A stretch of 39,640 nt of DNA, taken from Actinomycetota bacterium. GTDB lineage: Bacteria; Actinomycetota; Thermoleophilia; BMS3ABIN01. Where the stretch lies: positions 1 through 39,640 of the forward strand of contig JAMDDD010000029.1 of the NCBI GenBank assembly GCA_023489275.1, written 5' to 3'. Below the pieces are notes generated by a model. The model was given only the letters and a program-made list of their open reading frames with translations. It was not told the origin of the DNA and ran no database searches. The position numbers and the translations under genes were made by a program. Below, piece by piece: positions 10,309 through 17,596 of the stretch. How positions within the stretch are numbered: position 1 is the first letter of the stretch; the number at the start of each line of letters is the position of its first letter.

Positions 10309-10387
10309 GGGGGCGTAGCTCAGTTTGGTCCAGAGCGCCGGCCTGTCACGCCGGAGGTCGCGGGTTCGAGCCCCGTCGCTCCCGCCA
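10309..10387 (+). tRNA. tRNA-Asp (GTC), CCA encoded
   Basis: GGGGGCGTAGCTCAGTTTGGTCCAGAGCGCCGGCCTGTCACGCCGGAGGTCGCGGGTTCGAGCCCCGTCGCTCCCGCCA; 7-bp acceptor stem, anticodon GTC, TTCGAGC T-loop. Confidence 0.95.
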
Positions 10388-10403
10388 TATATTTTGCCTG
10401 CAA

Positions 10404-10426
10404 AGCCGCCTATTAGGCGGCTTTTG
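10404..10426 (+). terminator. Rho-independent terminator after tRNA-Asp
   Basis: AGCCGCC-TATTA-GGCGGCT then TTT. Confidence 0.75.
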
Positions 10427-10455
10427 GCTTTAGGGATTGTTAGGTGGATCATGAA

Positions 10456-10476
10456 ATTTACCACACTATTTACCAC
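10456..10476 (+). repeat. 9-bp direct repeat pair ATTTACCAC-act-ATTTACCAC
   Basis: Perfect repeat units at 10456-10464 and 10468-10476, just 3' of the tRNA gene. Confidence 0.7.
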
Positions 10477-10546
10477 AAGGAAATCAAGAAGTTTTAGAAT
10501 TGCTGCGGCTACTTTGGTCATGATAATGCTCCTCAGAGAAAAATAG

Positions 10547-10609
10547 ACTAGTCTTACCAGCCGCTGATCGATTTTCTCTCTAGCTTCCTGCTCGGGCGTA
10601 AGTGGCATG
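10547..10609 (-). pseudogene. Possible HsdR (type I restriction subunit) N-terminal scrap
   Basis: Minus strand MPLTPEQEAREKIDQRL resembles the HsdR N-terminus (TPEQxAREKIDxxL) before diverging. Confidence 0.3.
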
Positions 10610-10696
10610 GGGAAACAGCAATCCTCCGGCCAGACAATCGGAATGGTAGCTAATTCTACAGCTTGAAGGGCGGCATTTGATACCGCGGCATTTTAG

Positions 10697-11053
10697 ATAA
10701 TCGTTGAAGGAGCCGAAGCGCTGTTGGAAAGGTTGGGGACGGAGAGCGCCATTGTACCCGAAGTGTGGCCACTAGAGACAACCAATGCGCTGTTGGTTGC
10801 CCAGCGAAGAGGAAGGATTACGGAGAAAGACGTTGCGCGGGCACTTGAGGATCTGGCTGCCCTGCCAATACAGGTTGATCAGGAAACTCACCGGCAAGCG
10901 CTACAGGCTACATTAACTCTGGCAACCAAATACAGGCTTTCGTCATATGACGCCGCTTATCTGGAACTAGCCCGGCGTATACGCGTTCCGCTGGCGACGC
11001 TGGATACAAAGCTGCGCTCCGCGTGCAAGTCTGCCGGGATTGAAGTTCTGTGA
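10697..11053 (+). pseudogene. 5'-truncated PIN-domain (VapC-like) toxin
   Basis: EALLERLGTESAIVPEVWPLETTNALLVAQRRGRI...SSYDAAYLELARRIRVPLATLDTKLRSACKSAGIEVL matches PIN C-terminal two thirds; in-frame TAG at 10694 and no N-terminal DxS/T catalytic segment. Confidence 0.75.
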
Positions 11054-12420
11054 AGAATCCTGACTACCAACGAGATAAGCTGGTCAACCTCGGCCCCGAA
11101 ACCCTGGCCGACACCCTGCTCGACCTCAGCTCGCGCAGTGATGATGCGGCGGCTGTGGTGGAGCGAATGACATCCTCTCCCAAGGAAAACCAGAAGCGCT
11201 TCAAATCAAAACTGGCCGGTCTCAAGCGGCAACGGAAATTCATCGATTGGCGGGGCGCGGCCGATTTTGCCCGCAGGCTGGAAGAGCTGCTGGCCGACCT
11301 GCGCGCCGGCGTTCAGCAGCCTCAGACCGGAGTTGAGCTGGCCGCGGCTTTCTTTGAATGCGACAAGTCTGTTTTTGAGCGATGCGACGACTCCAACGGC
11401 GCCGTCGGTGATGTCTTCCGGTTCGATGCCCGCCAGTCATTTATCCACTATGCCTCTCAGGTTGACGACAAGGAATGGCTTTGTCAGCTTTTGCTAAAGC
11501 TCTACGAGCATGATGATTACGGCGTCAGAGGCGAGCTGCTTGATTCTGCGTCTGAGTTCCTTCCCACCGATTCGCTGCGAAGCCTGGCCGAGGTGATGTG
11601 GGAACAGGCGGAACAGGAACATCAAATCGCGACCGATACCTGGCATTTCAACCGCTGGTTTTATGGGGTCAAGACTTTGGCGCGCCAGCTAAAAGACGCG
11701 CCCCTTTTTGAGAAAGCCGCCCTGACCTCGGCGCCGGAGAAGCCGTTGGCAGTCTGCATTGACATAGCCGAAGTGTACCTTGAAAGCGGCGATGCCGCGA
11801 GGGCGCTTTCAATACTGAAGGATGTGCCCAAAGACAATCCTCATTTCGAGACCGATAGAGACGCGCTACTGCTTGCAGCTTACAAGAAGCTGGGTAACAA
11901 CGAAAAGGCGGCGGAAACCGCCTGGCGCATTTTCCGCCGGCAGCGCGGCGCCGCCAACCTGGATGTTCTTTTGGAGGTGGTGGGTAGCGAAAAGCGCCAG
12001 TGGATTATTGACCAGCAGGCGCAGGAGATTCATTTAGCTGAGCGGCTTGATTATGCGTCGGCACGCTTTCTAATGGAAGTGGACCAGACAGATGAGGCTG
12101 AGACTTATATCCTTCATCGCGCTGGCCAACTTAACGGCGGCCTCTACGAGCTGCTGGTGCCATTAGCAAAAAGAATGGAAGAGTCGCAGCACTTGCTGGG
12201 CGCCACGGCGATTTACCGGGCGCTGCTGGAATCGATACTGGCGCGGGCGCTCTCCAGGTATTATCACCACGGGGTACGATACCTAAGGAAGCTGGACGAC
12301 CTGGCGCCCGAAGTGAGCGATTGGCGGAATCTGGCGCCGCATGCCTCTTACAAAGCCGGCCTCTTGGAAGTTCATGCCCGGAAGAAGAGTTTTTGGGCGA
12401 AGTATGAAACTTCTTCTTGA
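11050..12420 (+). CDS. DUF6880-like protein
   Basis: 456 aa; RQRKFIDWRGAADFARRLEELL, SVFERCDDSNGAVGDVF, YLRKLDDLAPEVSDW; GTG start overlaps the PIN remnant stop. Confidence 0.65.
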   Translation: MKNPDYQRDKLVNLGPETLADTLLDLSSRSDDAAAVVERMTSSPKENQKRFKSKLAGLKRQRKFIDWRGAADFARRLEELLADLRAGVQQPQTGVELAAAFFECDKSVFERCDDSNGAVGDVFRFDARQSFIHYASQVDDKEWLCQLLLKLYEHDDYGVRGELLDSASEFLPTDSLRSLAEVMWEQAEQEHQIATDTWHFNRWFYGVKTLARQLKDAPLFEKAALTSAPEKPLAVCIDIAEVYLESGDAARALSILKDVPKDNPHFETDRDALLLAAYKKLGNNEKAAETAWRIFRRQRGAANLDVLLEVVGSEKRQWIIDQQAQEIHLAERLDYASARFLMEVDQTDEAETYILHRAGQLNGGLYELLVPLAKRMEESQHLLGATAIYRALLESILARALSRYYHHGVRYLRKLDDLAPEVSDWRNLAPHASYKAGLLEVHARKKSFWAKYETSS

Positions 12421-12427
12421 CTTCGAA

Positions 12428-12477
12428 ATCAGGATTCAATGAAATGATACAGTAATATCAATACATTGAATCCTGAT
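12428..12477. repeat. Perfect 14-bp inverted repeat ATCAGGATTCAATG / CATTGAATCCTGAT
   Basis: Arms 12428-12441 and 12464-12477, AT-rich 22-nt centre; right arm abuts the ATG of the HTH-MNT frame. Confidence 0.85.
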
Positions 12478-13025
12478 ATGTTAAAAGAAATTCTTCTCAA
12501 TAGCTCCGCTAATAAGATTCTACAATTCCTTACTATGCATAGGGGAGCTTTTTTTATGACAAGGAAGTCTCCGAGCAAACTGGCCTTAGCCGGGGGATTA
12601 CAAATCGTTTGCTCAACCGGCTTCTGAAAGCCGGAGTGGTTTCCCGGGAGCGAAAGGGGCGGATGTGGTTTTATTCACTGATCGAATCACCGCTGGTCAG
12701 TTCCTACAGGGTTTATGAGAATCTGGTGGTACTCAATGAACTTGTCATTGCCCTAACACCCTTGGCACAAAGGATCATCCTTTTTGGCGGCACGGCGAAG
12801 GGAGGTGATACAGCCGGGAGCGACATAGATCTCATTATTATTAGCGGGCACAAGGACAAGGTGCTCGCTAAAATAAGAGATGACAAAATTGATCGGGAAA
12901 TCAAGCCGGTCGTCCAGACTCCTGTGGAATATGCGGTGGCACGAGTGAAAGACAAAACCTTTTACGAGCAAGTGGAAAATGGGCTGAAGTTGTATGAGGA
13001 GGAAGTGGATGAGCAGAGACTATGA
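12478..13025 (+). pseudogene. HTH + MNT nucleotidyltransferase-domain protein, interrupted by a -1 frameshift at a T7 run
   Basis: Frame 1: MLKEILLNSSANKILQFLTMHRGAFF; frame -1 after TTTTTTT (12549-12555): YDKEVSEQTGLSRGITNRLLNRLLKAGVVSRERKGRMWFYSL...IILFGGTAKGGDTAGSDIDLIII (GxxxGxxxxxSDxDL MNT motif). Confidence 0.75.
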
Positions 13026-13086
13026 CTGGTGTATCAAGAAGAGGAGTGATGCCGGCCAGCCCGGTCCAGTTCTGGCTGCGTCTTAA
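13009..13086 (+). pseudogene. Decapitated HEPN-domain toxin remnant
   Basis: ATG overlapping the MNT 3' end gives MSRDYDWCIKKRSDAGQPGPVLAAS*; the MSRDYxWCxKK start resembles HEPN partners of MNT genes, then homology stops. Confidence 0.45.
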
Positions 13087-13253
13087 TTCGCCTGGGGCCA
13101 TATGACTGCCGCGATCACCCGCAAGCAATGCCGCGTCATTTCCTTGATGAGACGGATTGAGACCGGCATGTCGGCAAGACGTTCGAGTCCCTGGTTCATC
13201 CCCCGAACGTAATTAATCACCTCGCCGACGACGAGCCGTATCTGATCGCTTGT
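13055..13253 (-). pseudogene. Fic-family protein fragment with frameshift
   Basis: Minus frame 1: EVINYVRGMNQGLERLADMPVSIRLIKEM; shifted frame: LLAGDRGSHMAPGELRRSQNWTG; both match the segment preceding the Fic domain (LLxGxRGxxxxPGExRxSQNWIG). Confidence 0.65.
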
Positions 13254-13328
13254 TTATCCACCCTCGTTTGCGGGAAAAAAAGGTTGTTTTGTTCCATAGC
13301 TTTTTTAGGGAGCTTCAGGAGGACCCTC

Positions 13329-13622
13329 ATGAGCATTTCATCGATTAAGGCAGCGAATATTCCACCGGGGAGCGGCGTCGCCGGGCAGATCGGCGACCGG
13401 CCGGTCGCCATTTACAATTCCGTTGAAGGCCTGATAGTGCTTGAGAACATCTGTACTCATATGGGCTGTGAAACTGACTGGAATCCGGCTGAAGAAACCT
13501 GGGATTGCCCCTGCCACGGATCGAGGTACCATCCGGACGGGACGGTGTTGCGCGGCCCGGCGGCGCAGGCGCTGACAAAGCTGGGCTACAGCATCCAGGA
13601 TGGTGAGATCGTCCTTGACTGA
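13329..13622 (+). CDS. Rieske [2Fe-2S] ferredoxin-like protein
   Basis: CTHMGC...CPCHGSRY; SD aggagg upstream of ATG 13329. Confidence 0.92.
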   Translation: MSISSIKAANIPPGSGVAGQIGDRPVAIYNSVEGLIVLENICTHMGCETDWNPAEETWDCPCHGSRYHPDGTVLRGPAAQALTKLGYSIQDGEIVLD

Positions 13623-13633
13623 AAGGGCGAAGC

Positions 13634-14878
13634 ATGGTTCACAACCGTTACGATTACCTCATCATTGGCGGCGGCCTGGCGGCGGCAACTGCCGTCAGGG
13701 AGCTCATCCAGCTGGACCCGGAAGCAAGCAAGGGGATTCTCGCGGCTGAGCCGGAGCCGCCCTACGACCGGCCGCCGCTCTCCAAAGATTACCTGCTCGG
13801 GCGCGACGCGCGCGCGTCGCTGTTTCTGCTCAAGGAAAGCACTTACCGCCGGTACGGAATCGGCCTGCATCTGGAAACACCCGCCCTGTCGGTTGATCCG
13901 AAGGCGCATATTGTTGCTAGCCCCGCCGGCGAGATCGAGTACGGTCGTCTCCTGATCGCGTCGGGCTGTTCGCTGAAAAGCCTGGAAATTCCCGGCGCCG
14001 GCCTGGCCCGTTTTTTTTACCTGAGAGTCCTGAGCGACTCGGAGGCAATCCGGTCAGCGGCCGGGCAAAGCCGCACGGCAGTCATGATCGGCGGCGGCTT
14101 TATCGGGCTGGAGGTAGCCTCCGCCCTGGCCTCATACAATATCAATCCCACCATCGTCCAGCCGGAATCGCGGCTGCTGGCAAGATATGCCAGTGAAGAG
14201 CTGAGCGCCTGCTTCGAGGAGTTGTTTGCCGATCAGGGAGTTCATGTTATTTACGGCGACGTGGCGGCAGAGATAGCGGGAGAAGGCGCCGTCACCGCCG
14301 TGGTCACGAAAAGCGGCCGGACCCTGCCCTGTGACATGGCCTGTGCCGGTATCGGCGTGTATCCCGACACCGCCTATCTGGAGGGCAGCGGCCTGACGCT
14401 AAATGACGGCATTGCCGTCAACGAATATCTGGAGGCGGTTCCCGGCGTCTACGCGGCCGGCGACGTGGCAAATTTTCCCGACCTGATCGCCGGCAGGCGG
14501 CGGCGAATCGAGCACTGGGACAACGCCATCGCCCAGGGGCGGACGGCGGCCCGCAACATGGCGGGCCACCGGGAAGCCTTCAATCACGTTTCTTACTTCT
14601 ACTCAACGATGTTTGACCTCACCTATGAATTCTTCGGGGACATGACCGGCTACGATGAAGCCGTCGTCAGAGGCAGCTTCGAGCGCCGGTCGGCCGCTGT
14701 TCTCTATCTTGGCAAGGGATCGCTCAAAGCGGCTCTTCTTTACAACAGGCCGCCCTGGGAGCGGAGCGCCGTCCAGAGGCTTATCGCCGGCGGCGCCCCG
14801 CTGGATGCGGTTCGCGACCGGCTCGCGGAAGGCAGCTTCCGGCTTGACAGCATTCTCAAAGCAGATACGGGCAGTTAG
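13634..14878 (+). CDS. FAD-dependent pyridine nucleotide-disulfide oxidoreductase (ferredoxin reductase-like)
   Basis: 414 aa; YLIIGGGLAAATAV, YDRPPLSKDYLLG, VMIGGGFIGLEVASAL, VYAAGDVANFP. Confidence 0.9.
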   Translation: MVHNRYDYLIIGGGLAAATAVRELIQLDPEASKGILAAEPEPPYDRPPLSKDYLLGRDARASLFLLKESTYRRYGIGLHLETPALSVDPKAHIVASPAGEIEYGRLLIASGCSLKSLEIPGAGLARFFYLRVLSDSEAIRSAAGQSRTAVMIGGGFIGLEVASALASYNINPTIVQPESRLLARYASEELSACFEELFADQGVHVIYGDVAAEIAGEGAVTAVVTKSGRTLPCDMACAGIGVYPDTAYLEGSGLTLNDGIAVNEYLEAVPGVYAAGDVANFPDLIAGRRRRIEHWDNAIAQGRTAARNMAGHREAFNHVSYFYSTMFDLTYEFFGDMTGYDEAVVRGSFERRSAAVLYLGKGSLKAALLYNRPPWERSAVQRLIAGGAPLDAVRDRLAEGSFRLDSILKADTGS

Positions 14879-15042
14879 ATACGGACTTTGGAAAACCAGG
14901 CTCTGCGCTTAATGGAGATCCTTTGCCTGGGCGCCGGATGATCATGGAACGTGGGAATTTGGATGTCATTTATAAATAAGTGCCAACGTCTAAAGTCCAA
15001 AAAACCGTTTTTTCTCAGCCGCAAAAAAATTGAGGCAGCCCG

Positions 15043-15495
15043 TCAGGTTTGCTCCCGCGGGATGATGGTGACCGGGATCCGGGTGCCATGGATGACATTG
15101 ATGGCGACGCTGCCGATCACCGCCGCCGCCAGCGCCCGGTGTCCATGGGAGCCCATAACGATCTGATCGGCTCCGGAGCTGGCCGCCTCACTTAATATCT
15201 CCTCCCAGGCATTGCCCCGGGCCACCCTGGCGCTGGCATCGATTCCGGCGGCCTCTGCTTTCTGTTTCAGCTTCTCCACGGCAGCGGTCGCCGCCGCCGT
15301 AAGCTGGTTGGTCATTTCGGGAATCTCCGGGTTGAAGCTGATGTCGCTCTCGAAAGCGTAAGCAGGCAAAAAGACGTCAACCACGCTCAAGAAAATAATT
15401 GATGCCTTTACCTGGCCGGCCAGCTCGATCGCGTAGCCGGCGGCCCGCTCGGAAAGCTCCGAGCCGTCCGTTGGAACCAGAATCAGGTTAGTCAT
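15043..15495 (-). CDS. Universal stress protein (UspA family)
   Basis: MTNLILVPTDGSELSERAAGYAIEL...GADQIVMGSHGHRALAAAVIGSVAINVIHGTRIPVTII. Confidence 0.93.
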   Translation of the reverse strand: MTNLILVPTDGSELSERAAGYAIELAGQVKASIIFLSVVDVFLPAYAFESDISFNPEIPEMTNQLTAAATAAVEKLKQKAEAAGIDASARVARGNAWEEILSEAASSGADQIVMGSHGHRALAAAVIGSVAINVIHGTRIPVTIIPREQT

Positions 15496-16598
15496 GGGGT
15501 ACTCCCGTTTGGTTTGCCTTGACCGGTCGCTGCCGGCGCCGTCCGTCCCGGCGCCTGCGTGAAATATTTTTTCAGCACGCCTTCAACCTGATGGCCTTTG
15601 GCTCCCCGGCCGGGTAGCGTCCAACCGTGGTAAAAAACGCCCTGGGTACGCGGAATCACCTGCATTAAAAAAGCGGCCGCCATGCTGGCCTGCTCCTGTT
15701 CACTTAGCAGCGGCCCCTGGCGGACCAGGCCGGTGACATCATGCCTCCAGGCGCCGAAATCTCCGATCATTACGCCCTTGAGGCCGTCCCGCCTGGCCAC
15801 CGCCGCCGCGCGGTCAAGCACGTCTTCGACGTACGCCGAAAATGCTTTCTGGTCAAATTTGGCGCCGCAGGGATAGATATCCAGCATCAGGTAATCATAT
15901 CCATGAAAATCAAGCGCCTCGAAATCGTGGGGGACTCCGGGGGCTGGCGGCTGACCGCTTAAGTCGGGAACCACCTTGGCCACCAGCGGGCCGTGATACT
16001 TTTGCCTGATCAGCGGCAGCACCTGCTTCGACCAGTTATTGGCACCGGCCGTGCCCAGAACCAGGTTGTAATCATCCAGAGGAGCGAACAGCTCTGCCTG
16101 CTCTTTCTCCGCCGTATCGGCCCATTTAACCGCGTCATCGTTCAGCTCGCTCAGGATGGGAGCAGTTGCCTCGAAGCTGGGGCTTAAGCCGGGGCTTTTC
16201 GTCGAAGGGTCCAGAAACACAGCCAGACCGGCGGCGTGCAGCTGCCGGGTAATGTTGGGTACGTTTGCCGCTTCCCCGGTGAGGATCTCCCGGGGCAGGA
16301 GGCCTCCCCGCTGGGCGATCAGGACCGGAGGATCGATGGCAACGGCATTGATTCCATCCCCCAGAAGCTCTCGCTTGTCATTGACCATCCCCTGCCAGGA
16401 TTCCGGCCGCGGCTCGGAGACGCCACGGTAGAAAGCAATCTGCCGGCGGTGATACACGGGCAATGTACTGATGGTAGCGGCCGGAGCCACCGTCGTCGTC
16501 GAGGCGGTTCCGGCCTGCCCGCAGCCGGCGAGCGCCGTTGCCGCCGGCACAGCAACCGCGGCCGCCAGCAACAGCGGCAGCAGCCGCCGGTGACGCAT
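15492..16598 (-). CDS. Secreted lipoprotein of unknown function, possibly TIM-barrel/glycoside-hydrolase-like
   Basis: Lipoprotein signal MRHRRLLPLLLAAAVAVPAATALAGCG; 368 aa; ATGA overlap with the downstream usp gene. Confidence 0.75.
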   Translation of the reverse strand: MRHRRLLPLLLAAAVAVPAATALAGCGQAGTASTTTVAPAATISTLPVYHRRQIAFYRGVSEPRPESWQGMVNDKRELLGDGINAVAIDPPVLIAQRGGLLPREILTGEAANVPNITRQLHAAGLAVFLDPSTKSPGLSPSFEATAPILSELNDDAVKWADTAEKEQAELFAPLDDYNLVLGTAGANNWSKQVLPLIRQKYHGPLVAKVVPDLSGQPPAPGVPHDFEALDFHGYDYLMLDIYPCGAKFDQKAFSAYVEDVLDRAAAVARRDGLKGVMIGDFGAWRHDVTGLVRQGPLLSEQEQASMAAAFLMQVIPRTQGVFYHGWTLPGRGAKGHQVEGVLKKYFTQAPGRTAPAATGQGKPNGSTP

Positions 16599-16847
16599 GA
16601 TTCTTTCAGCGAGTCCGTTAATCGAATCCCTCCGGCATTAATAATGCGTATTTCTGCCACCCATTTTACAGTTTCTCGCAATCCATGTGAGGCGGGCCGG
16701 CCGCAGCGTCGTCCTGGACAGAAACAAGAAATAGTGGAATCCACCGATATTTACATTTTCCCTGTCGTCAATGGCTCGCGGCGGGTACACTTCAGATGAA
16801 TAATTGGACAGGATTGGCTGTGACGGTGCGATCAAGAGGGGGCTAAA

Positions 16848-17144
16848 ATGGAATCGGTTGCATGTCCGTATTGCGAAAAGCAGAACCATACCAGCAACCC
16901 CCGGATTATGGCGGCTTGCGCATATTGCGGCAACCGTTTTGCCGAGGCAAACACCGGTTATCTAGAGCTGGTCATCATCGACCGGGGGCTGGAGAATGCC
17001 GCGGGCGTTGTTGATGATTTGATGGCAAAATGGCGGCAGGCAGGCGAGCTGGACAGGAAAGCGATTGTTGACAGACGGGTAGAATTATCTGATTACGCGG
17101 GACCCGAGCGGAGGCTGTCGCCGGCGCTGGTGACGCCTTTGTGA
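16848..17144 (+). CDS. Small zinc-ribbon protein
   Basis: 98 aa; CPYC-x19-CAYC motif; SD-like gggggc upstream. Confidence 0.6.
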   Translation: MESVACPYCEKQNHTSNPRIMAACAYCGNRFAEANTGYLELVIIDRGLENAAGVVDDLMAKWRQAGELDRKAIVDRRVELSDYAGPERRLSPALVTPL

Positions 17145-17203
17145 AACCAGCCCGGCCGGCCCGTTCTTCAAAGGACTGCGGCCGGCCGGTCCGGCTGCGG
17201 TCC

Positions 17204-17596
17204 CTAGCCGAACCGGTACTGGACTCCATAGCCACCACGCGGATAGCGCATCTCGATATTTCCGTAAGGGCAACCGCCGCTGCGGCAGGTGCCGCACTCC
17301 AGACAGCCTTCAAACGCGATGGAAATGACTTTCTCCTCACTTTCCCAGCGGTAGACCTGGGCCGGGCAGGAATGTGTGCAATATTTCCGCCGGCAGGTAT
17401 GGCGACAGACCTCGCCATTGATAATCCTCAGGTGCGAGTTTGAGTCCGGCTTGAATTTGACCAGCCCTAGCCGGTTTGCCACCGTCGGCGCCGGCTGGGG
17501 CCAGCCGAGCTCCTCCGGGTCGGGCAGGCAGTCCGGGCAGACTTCCGCCGGCTGCTCTTTGCCGGAGCTTCTTTCCTGTTCTGCTTCTATGCTCAT
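17204..17596 (-). CDS. fixX: FixX ferredoxin-like protein
   Basis: GCLECGTCRSGGCPYGNIEMRYPRGGYGVQYRFG; follows fixC with 4-nt overlap. Confidence 0.92.
   Translation of the reverse strand: MSIEAEQERSSGKEQPAEVCPDCLPDPEELGWPQPAPTVANRLGLVKFKPDSNSHLRIINGEVCRHTCRRKYCTHSCPAQVYRWESEEKVISIAFEGCLECGTCRSGGCPYGNIEMRYPRGGYGVQYRFG

Noticed and set aside
10300-10608. 102-aa minus ORF ending ...GGSDGARTRDLRRDRPALWTKLSYAPGA
   Set aside because: C-terminal half is antisense translation of tRNA-Asp, a classic spurious annotation; only the HsdR-like first ~17 residues retained as a low-confidence remnant
13170-13200. GTTCGAGTCCC resembling a tRNA T-arm (possible attR)
   Set aside because: Lies within the Fic fragment coding sequence and does not match the tRNA-Asp 3' end beyond the generic T-loop
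16600-16680. Second sigma54 promoter upstream of the lipoprotein/usp pair (TGGCAGAAATACGCAT, minus strand)
   Set aside because: GG-to-GC spacing is one nucleotide short of the sigma54 requirement
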